Origin: Candidatus Krumholzibacteriia bacterium
Lineage (GTDB): Bacteria > Krumholzibacteriota > Krumholzibacteriia > LZORAL124-64-63
Reading direction: 5' to 3'
Assembly (NCBI GenBank): GCA_014859985.1
Contig: JACZKN010000484.1
Span: 1-5,278, forward strand
Length of the DNA stretch: 5,278 nucleotides
The notes under the pieces are model-generated. The model had not been told where the DNA came from and did not search any database. It was given only the letters and a program-made list of their open reading frames with translations. Below are positions 1 to 5,278 of this stretch, piece by piece (within the stretch, counting starts at the first letter, position 1; each line of letters opens with the position of its first letter). The position numbers were made by a program, and so were the translations under genes.

Positions 1-518
1 CCCATCAGGCCGCGCAGGTCCAGGCCGGGCAGGGCGGCCGCGGCCTCGGCGGCGGCCAGGGCCTCTTCCGGCGTCAGGCCCTGCTTCTGCGCCTCGCCGG
101 AGATGTTCACCTCCAAGAGGACGGGCTGCACCACGCCGGCGTCCCGGGCCAGCCGGTCCAGGCGTCCGGCCAAGGTTGCCGAGTCGACCCCGTGCAGCAG
201 GGTGAAGGCGCCGACGGCGCGCACCGCCTTGTTGGACTGCAGGTGGCCGATGAAGTGCCAGCGCACGGGCGCCGGGTCCAGGCCCCGGCCCCGCAGCAGC
301 GCCGCCAGTTCGTCCTGCCGGGGCAGGGCGTCCTGGATGCGGTTCTCGCCCAGGTCCCGTTGGCCGGCGGCCACCACGGCGGCCACCAGTTCCAGCGGGA
401 CGCGCTTGGTCACCGCCACCAGCCGGACCGCACCCTCGGGGCGGCCGGCCCGGGCGCAGGCCGCGGCCAGGCGTCCGCGCACGGCGGCGAGGTTGGCGGT
501 GACGGCGGCCGTGTCCAT
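1..518 (-). CDS. yggS: YggS-family PLP homeostasis protein (3' end cut off by window edge)
   Basis: The visible part is 172 codons of a YggS/PLPBP protein, a cytoplasmic single-domain PLP carrier with the alanine-racemase N-terminal barrel fold. Family members have no known catalytic activity and keep pyridoxal phosphate and amino-/keto-acid pools balanced. Family motifs are all present in order: VAVTK at 34-38, where K38 is the expected Schiff-base lysine; GENRIQD at 57-63; WHFIGHLQSNK at 87-97; HGVDS at 109-113; EVNISGEAQKQG at 136-147; and RGLMG at the edge. The family is usually about 230 residues, so roughly 60 C-terminal residues, including the phosphate-binding end of the barrel, lie outside. 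ATG 518 is the start because there is no in-frame start upstream before the preceding hairpin. A GGGAGG stands at 522-527, only 3 bases away, which is closer than usual. The gene lies downstream of a terminator hairpin, so it may have its own promoter, but I see no convincing one. Identity is very sure. Confidence 0.95.
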   Translation of the reverse strand, partial: MDTAAVTANLAAVRGRLAAACARAGRPEGAVRLVAVTKRVPLELVAAVVAAGQRDLGENRIQDALPRQDELAALLRGRGLDPAPVRWHFIGHLQSNKAVRAVGAFTLLHGVDSATLAGRLDRLARDAGVVQPVLLEVNISGEAQKQGLTPEEALAAAEAAAALPGLDLRGLM

Positions 519-521
519 GGG

Positions 522-527
522 CCTCCC
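522..527 (-). promoter_or_regulatory. Shine-Dalgarno of yggS, unusually close to the start
   Basis: GGGAGG lies upstream of ATG 518 with a 3-base spacer (CCC). It is the only purine-rich match available. The short spacing suggests either weak initiation or recruitment through the GAG part only. There is no alternative in-frame ATG, GTG or TTG upstream in this gap. Confidence 0.5.
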
Positions 528-560
528 GGACGGCGCTGGGGTCCGCCGCCATAGTGGACG

Positions 561-594
561 AAAGACGGCCGCGGGGCAAGGCCCCACGGCCGTC
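561..594 (-). terminator. Intrinsic-type terminator after the DnaB-like ATPase gene
   Basis: Bases 581-594 and 564-577 pair into a 14-bp stem with a 3-base loop (CUU in the transcript), starting 30 bases after the ATPase stop codon. In minus-strand RNA the one non-Watson-Crick position is a U.G wobble. Read on the plus strand it would be a C.A mismatch, which supports the minus-strand direction. The stem is followed by only UUU (563-561) and then CGUCC, so the U-tract is short. Termination may be partial or may need a factor. It separates the EF-G/ATPase unit from yggS. Confidence 0.75.
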
Positions 595-624
595 GCAGAG
601 CGGTGGCGGCCCCGCGCCCGGCGC

Positions 625-1332
625 CTAGCGCCAGCGCAGCAGCAGGGTGCGCGGGTCCAGCTCCATGGACACCTGGGCCGTGGTCTCGGTCTCGTGCTCC
701 TTGGTGATCTTCACCTTGATGTGGTCGCCCTCGGGGCAGAGGTGGATGATCACGGCCAGGTCGGCGTCGAACCGGGCCACCTCCACCGGCACCTTCCGCG
801 CGTCCACCTCCTGCCCCTCGCGGTGCAGGTTGGCGCTGGTCCAGACCTCGGCCTGCCAGCCGGCGGCCAGGCGGCGGATGCCTTCCATCTCCCACGGCTC
901 GGTCTGCTCGAAGCGGGGGGTGCCGTCCATGATCACCATGTCGGGCGAGAAGCCGGTGGTCTCCTTCAGGAACGCCGCCGACTGCTCCAGCTTCTCCACG
1001 GAGAAGAAATCGCGGTTGTAGCACAGGATGTGGCGGCCGCGCTCCATCATCAGCTGGCGCTGGGGCACCTCGTTCATGCCCAGATCGTCGGCCATGGCGT
1101 GGAAGATCTGCTCGAAGAAGGCGGTGACGTGCTCCACCGACTCCTTCGTGGAGATGTACAGCACCTTGCGCCCCTGCAGCAGGGAGTCGATGGCCAGGCC
1201 GATCAGGAAACCGGTCTTGCCCACGCCCGTGCGCGAGAGCACCACGCCGATGTTCCCGATCCCCAGCCCGCCGCCGATGGCGCGGTCGAAGATGCGGACG
1301 GGGCTGCGCTCGATCAGGCTCTTCTGAAGCAT
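625..1332 (-). CDS. RecA-fold ATPase, DnaB C-terminal-core-like, function unknown
   Basis: This is a 235-residue cytoplasmic protein made of little more than one P-loop ATPase core. By eye it follows the DnaB/KaiC branch of the RecA fold. The Walker A-like loop SRTGVGKT is at 33-40; its S-R opening resembles the A-R of DnaB and departs from the usual leading Gly. Next come a strand and turn VLYISTKES at 57-65, where DnaB has its SLEM motif. The Walker B-like VIMDG at 133-137 has D136. FDADLAVIIHL at 188-198 matches the DnaB 'DADVVLFLYR' region. The closing hairpin IKVKITKEHETET at 205-217 is where DnaB has K-N-R. By this alignment the catalytic Glu is K63 (E64 is adjacent) and the arginine finger is H213. 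There is no DnaB N-terminal domain or obvious DNA-binding extension. ATG 1332 is chosen because GAGGA stands 5 bases upstream; the frame stays open further up only as out-of-frame sequence inside the EF-G gene. It follows that gene by 41 bases, probably in the same transcript. A RAD55/KaiC-type regulatory ATPase is the main alternative. The gene is certain; the role is unknown. Confidence 0.85.
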   Translation of the reverse strand: MLQKSLIERSPVRIFDRAIGGGLGIGNIGVVLSRTGVGKTGFLIGLAIDSLLQGRKVLYISTKESVEHVTAFFEQIFHAMADDLGMNEVPQRQLMMERGRHILCYNRDFFSVEKLEQSAAFLKETTGFSPDMVIMDGTPRFEQTEPWEMEGIRRLAAGWQAEVWTSANLHREGQEVDARKVPVEVARFDADLAVIIHLCPEGDHIKVKITKEHETETTAQVSMELDPRTLLLRWR

Positions 1333-1337
1333 CGTCT

Positions 1338-1342
1338 TCCTC
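1338..1342 (-). promoter_or_regulatory. Shine-Dalgarno fixing the ATPase start
   Basis: GAGGA lies 5 bases upstream of ATG 1332, in the context GTGAGGAAGACG before the ATG. It decides the start of the ATPase gene, whose reading frame would otherwise extend upstream through the whole EF-G gene without a stop. Confidence 0.7.
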
Positions 1343-1358
1343 ACTCGCTGGAGGGGAT

Positions 1359-1371
1359 CCCGCGACGCGGG
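1359..1371 (-). other. Small hairpin between the EF-G gene and the ATPase gene
   Basis: Five G-C pairs (1367-1371 with 1359-1363) close a 3-base loop in the 41-base spacer, just after the EF-G stop codon. No U-tract follows (AUCCCC), so it is not an intrinsic terminator. It could mark an RNA processing or stability point between the cistrons, or be chance in GC-rich DNA. Confidence 0.3.
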
Positions 1372-1373
1372 GC

Positions 1374-3461
<2,088 letters not shown>

Positions 3462-3469
3462 GCCTGGTT

Positions 3470-3474
3470 CCCTC
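3470..3474 (-). promoter_or_regulatory. Shine-Dalgarno of the EF-G gene
   Basis: GAGGG lies 8 bases upstream of ATG 3461, at ordinary spacing, and fixes the EF-G start. A 5-bp hairpin (3491-3495 with 3480-3484, loop of 6) sits just upstream of it and leaves the site single-stranded. Confidence 0.75.
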
Positions 3475-3517
3475 GTCGCGGCGACAATGATCGCCCGTTC
3501 TCAACAGGTGGCCCGCG

Positions 3518-3547
3518 TTACAAAAAGACACGTCCGCGCAGGCACAT
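3518..3547 (-). CDS. Candidate nine-codon leader peptide upstream of the EF-G gene
   Basis: An ATG at 3547 opens a nine-codon frame (MCLRGRVFL) ending in TAA at 3518. It is preceded by GGGAG (3555-3559) with a 7-base spacer, which is a proper ribosome binding site. The frame runs through the 3' arm and U-tract of the hairpin at 3529-3568, and its stop codon falls directly after the U-tract. A ribosome initiating here would physically cover both arms of the hairpin. This is the layout of a translation-coupled leader peptide. The peptide has no run of one amino acid that would name a charged tRNA as the signal. A frame this short can occur by chance, so confidence is moderate to low. Confidence 0.35.
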   Translation of the reverse strand: MCLRGRVFL

Positions 3548-3568
3548 GATGCGGCTCCCGCAGACGTG
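3522..3568 (-). terminator. Terminator-like hairpin in the EF-G leader (candidate attenuator)
   Basis: Arms 3559-3568 and 3529-3538 pair over 10 bp (CACGUCUGCG with CGCGGACGUG), with one U.G wobble that works only in minus-strand RNA. The loop is 20 bases and the stem is followed at once by UCUUUUUG. This is a good intrinsic terminator shape. A competing small hairpin GCGG-GAG-CCGC, formed by the 5' arm end and the loop, would pair the same bases and also mask the GGGAG of the leader frame. It stands between the promoter candidate at 3579-3607 and the EF-G start. It is therefore either an attenuator for the EF-G gene or simply the terminator of the upstream AsmA/CIA30 unit. The hairpin is sure; its role is open. 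Confidence 0.65.
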
Positions 3569-3578
3569 GCGAGGCGGG

Positions 3579-3607
3579 AAGATAGGCAAAGGCGGGGTGG
3601 AACGCAA
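3579..3607 (-). promoter_or_regulatory. Sigma70-type promoter candidate for the EF-G/ATPase unit
   Basis: TTGCGT (3602-3607) and TATCTT (3579-3584) are separated by exactly 17 bases, within a locally AT-richer patch of an otherwise very GC-rich region. The predicted transcription start is near 3572, giving a leader of about 110 bases before the EF-G start. The terminator-like hairpin would then begin about 4 bases into the transcript. No comparable pair of boxes is seen between that hairpin and the EF-G start. Confidence 0.55.
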
Positions 3608-3652
3608 ATTCCAACCTGGGGCGTCGTCTTTGCCGCCCCGGCGCGGGCCCGG

Positions 3653-3672
3653 CGGACCTGGCCTCAGGTCCG
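3653..3672 (-). other. Perfect 8-bp hairpin spanning the CIA30 gene stop codon
   Basis: CGGACCTG (3672-3665) pairs fully with CAGGTCCG (3660-3653) around a 4-base loop, with the TGA stop (3666-3664) at the stem-loop junction. The downstream sequence is GC-rich with no U-tract. It may protect the 3' end of the AsmA/CIA30 transcript or act as a factor-dependent stop. A canonical intrinsic terminator is not supported at this position. Confidence 0.45.
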
Positions 3673-4263
3673 GGCGCGGATCCAGGCGATCTCCAGGGCG
3701 AAGGGGCCGGCCCGCTGGTCGGCGATCATCAGGCCCAGCTGGCGCACCGCCGCCGGATCCAGGGGCGGGGTGCCGGGCACCGGGCGGCCGCGGAAGACCG
3801 GCACGAAGTCCCCGAAGGGACAGAAGACCTCCTGCCACTGGCCGGCCACGGTGGGGAATTCGGCCTGGTAGGCGACACCGTCGAACCCGCGGTCGGTGCG
3901 CAACCGCAGGCGGTAGGGGCGGCCGTCGCCGCGCACCCTCAGGACGATACCGCGGGCCGCGCCCAGGGCATGGTCGCCGAGCACGGTGCGCACGCTGGCG
4001 AAACCGCCGTTGTTGGCCAGGGAGACCTCGCCGGAGAAGAGGCCGGTGCCCTCGTCCGTGACCGTGAGCGAGCTGGTGGAGAGGCCGCCCATGACGCCGT
4101 CGTTGACGGGCAGCCAGGCGGGGCTGGAGGGGGCGGCGAAGTCGATCATGGCGTGATCCTCGGCGTCGGGAGGGGCCGCCGCGGCGGCCGAATGGGCAAG
4201 CACGGCGCAGACCGCGAGAGCCGCCCGTCGCCGGACCCCGCGGTGTTCGGGCACGAACGCCAC
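3664..4263 (-). CDS. Secreted CIA30-family (complex I intermediate-associated protein 30-like) protein
   Basis: This 199-residue protein has a cleavable signal peptide: basic RGVRRR (8-13), a hydrophobic Ala/Leu/Val stretch to about 30, and an AAA-type cleavage site. It is therefore probably exported to the periplasm. The rest is one CIA30 domain, a galactose-binding-like beta-sandwich: W50, VNDGVMGG (53-60), SLANNGGFASVR (81-92), RGDGRPY (111-117), YQAEF (132-136), DFVPVFRGR (152-160) and LGLMIADQRAGPFALEI (176-192). The mitochondrial namesake helps assemble respiratory complex I. Bacterial secreted members have no settled role, so complex I assembly should not be assumed. C19 is not in a proper lipobox (LAVC has Val before Cys), so a lipoprotein is unlikely. 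The start is GTG 4263, directly after the AsmA stop, with a G-run 4 bases upstream. GTG 4254 is an in-frame alternative with AGGTGG 5 bases upstream; both keep the signal peptide. Translational coupling with AsmA is likely. Confidence 0.88.
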   Translation of the reverse strand: MAFVPEHRGVRRRAALAVCAVLAHSAAAAAPPDAEDHAMIDFAAPSSPAWLPVNDGVMGGLSTSSLTVTDEGTGLFSGEVSLANNGGFASVRTVLGDHALGAARGIVLRVRGDGRPYRLRLRTDRGFDGVAYQAEFPTVAGQWQEVFCPFGDFVPVFRGRPVPGTPPLDPAAVRQLGLMIADQRAGPFALEIAWIRART

Positions 4264-5278
4264 CTATCCCCCCCCGCCCTTCTTCTTCAGCCGGTCCAGC
4301 AGCGACTTGCCCACGTCCTCGAGGGTCTGGGGCCCGGTGCTGTCGGCGCCCGCGGCGGCCGAATCGGTCGGCGCCTTGAGCAGGTCCTGCAGATTGCGGC
4401 TGGCCTCCTCGATGGCCTGCTGCTTCAGCTTGTCGGTCTCCCGGGACAGTTTGGCCTCGGCGCGGGAGCGGGCCAGGGTCGCCAGGCCGTCCGTGTCCAG
4501 GCGCACCGACGGTGCGTCGGCGGTGCCGGAGACCGCCACCGGCAGCTCGAGAGCCGTGCCCTGGGCATCCAGCAGCAGGTCGGCCATCTGGGCCGGCAGC
4601 TGGCGGCGCAGGCCCTGGGCGTACTCCGGCGGCAGGGTCAGGTCCAGGTGGGCCGACAGCTCGCCGGCCAGGTTCTGCCAGCCCGAGGCGCGGATGCCGA
4701 TGGGGCCGGCCTGGACCTCGAGCTTGTCCACGGTCAGGCGCCCGTTCTCGATGCGGAAGGGCTGCAGCAGGTCCTTGAAGGTCATGGTATCGAGCTGGGG
4801 CGCGTCCAGCAGGCTCACCAGCTGCGCCTGCAGGGGCAGGCCCGTCAGGCGGGCGTCGCGCAGCGCCACCTCGCCGACGGACGTGAGGGTCCTGAGATCA
4901 AGACCCAGGGTGTCGTCCAGGGCGCCCTGCAGGGAGACGGTCGCGTCCAGGCCGCCGTTGAGCGCGTTGGCCAGGCGGGTGAAGCGCCCCGGCACCGTGG
5001 CGGCGGCGAAGTACCGCTCGGCCCGGGCGTCGCTCAGCACCAGCTGCAGGTCCAGCCGGCCGGCCCGCGGATCGGTCAGGTCGACGGTGCCGGACAGGCG
5101 GCCCGTGCCGCCGTAGACCGCGGCCGAGGTCTCGTCCAGGGTGATGCGGCCCCGGTCCAGCCGGGCGGTGCCGCGCACGTCGGTCAGGCTGTTCTGCCGG
5201 ACCACCAGGGTGCCGATGCGCACGTCGGCGCTGCCGACCAGCTTGGCCAGGTAGTCCAGCGCGGCCGGCGGCGCGTCG
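4264..5278 (-). CDS. AsmA-like protein, C-terminal part (5' end outside window)
   Basis: There are 337 visible codons, open to the window edge. The protein has the look of an AsmA-family C-terminal region: repeating amphipathic beta strands with alternating Gly/Leu/Asp (for example VYGGTGRLSGTVDL and LDLTLPPEYAQGL), then VAVSGTADAPSVRLD. A charged helix follows (about residues 268-301 of the visible part), and a low-complexity Ala/Asp/Ser linker leads to a KKKGGGG end. Members are usually 600 to over 1000 residues, with an N-terminal inner-membrane anchor. They form long periplasmic grooves implicated in lipid transfer to the outer membrane, so the gene argues for a diderm envelope. The N-terminal anchor would lie outside the window. 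GTG 5223 is an internal codon, not a start, because the same frame continues upstream with AsmA-like sequence. The gene ends in TAG 4266-4264, right after a run of eight G, and abuts the CIA30 gene in the same reading frame. Which AsmA paralogue this is (AsmA, YhdP, TamB-like) cannot be told from the tail. Confidence 0.82.
   Translation of the reverse strand, partial: DAPPAALDYLAKLVGSADVRIGTLVVRQNSLTDVRGTARLDRGRITLDETSAAVYGGTGRLSGTVDLTDPRAGRLDLQLVLSDARAERYFAAATVPGRFTRLANALNGGLDATVSLQGALDDTLGLDLRTLTSVGEVALRDARLTGLPLQAQLVSLLDAPQLDTMTFKDLLQPFRIENGRLTVDKLEVQAGPIGIRASGWQNLAGELSAHLDLTLPPEYAQGLRRQLPAQMADLLLDAQGTALELPVAVSGTADAPSVRLDTDGLATLARSRAEAKLSRETDKLKQQAIEEASRNLQDLLKAPTDSAAAGADSTGPQTLEDVGKSLLDRLKKKGGGG

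Noticed and set aside
519..560. A separate promoter for yggS between the terminator and the gene
   Set aside because: A TATGGC-like box occurs near 547-552 but no -35 box stands at 16-18 bases from it. The matching position falls inside or beside the terminator stem, so the support is too thin.
410..1024. Minus-strand 204-codon frame overlapping the ATPase and yggS genes
   Set aside because: It is out of frame with both real genes, crosses the terminator hairpin and encodes Arg/Gly/Pro-rich sequence without motifs.
4192..4212. Lipobox in the CIA30 signal peptide (Cys at residue 19)
   Set aside because: LAVC has Val directly before Cys, which signal peptidase II sites do not accept, and the hydrophobic segment continues past it to an AAA cleavage site.
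4180..4363. Direct repeat of GCGGCGGCCGAAT in the CIA30 and AsmA-like genes (near 4181 and 4351)
   Set aside because: Both copies encode Ala-rich stretches in GC-rich codons (signal peptide and linker). There is no flanking repeat or mobile-element context, so chance explains it.
4307..5116. Plus-strand open frame opposite the AsmA-like gene
   Set aside because: It encodes Ser/Arg/Ala-rich sequence with no domain, in a region where the minus strand gives coherent AsmA-like beta-strand patterns.

Overview
The window is GC-rich (roughly 70% by eye). Every gene I can support lies on the minus strand, so transcription runs from high to low coordinates. The organism looks like a diderm bacterium. 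It has an AsmA-type envelope protein, a secreted CIA30-family protein with a cleavable signal peptide, and an elongation factor G of the mitochondrial-like EF-G1 (spdEFG1) subfamily. That subfamily is known from Planctomycetes, Spirochaetes, delta-proteobacterial lineages and mitochondria. Similar EF-Gs may occur in uncultured phyla, so I do not assign a phylum. No rRNA, tRNA, CRISPR array, insertion sequence or phage gene is visible.

Layout in transcription order. (1) 5278-4264 holds the C-terminal 337 residues of an AsmA-like protein, whose 5' end lies outside the window. (2) 4263-3664 is a CIA30 domain protein that starts on the base after the AsmA stop codon, so the two look like one operon. 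A perfect 8-bp hairpin straddles its stop codon. (3) 3663-3462 is a 202-base intergenic region. It holds a good sigma70-type promoter candidate, a terminator-like hairpin with a U-tract, and a nine-codon open frame with its own Shine-Dalgarno that overlaps that hairpin. Together these look like a possible translation-coupled attenuator for the next gene. (4) 3461-1374 encodes the full-length EF-G. (5) 1332-625 encodes a 235-residue RecA-fold ATPase related to the DnaB C-terminal core; it follows 41 bases after the EF-G gene and is probably co-transcribed. (6) 594-564 is a strong 14-bp hairpin terminator. (7) 518-1 is the N-terminal three quarters of a YggS-family PLP-binding protein, cut by the window edge.

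The AsmA/CIA30 pair points to envelope biogenesis. EF-G drives ribosomal translocation, and the ATPase behind it has no function I recognise. YggS handles PLP and amino-acid homeostasis. The points most worth following are the leader upstream of EF-G, the mitochondrial-type EF-G itself, and the unassigned ATPase in its transcription unit.
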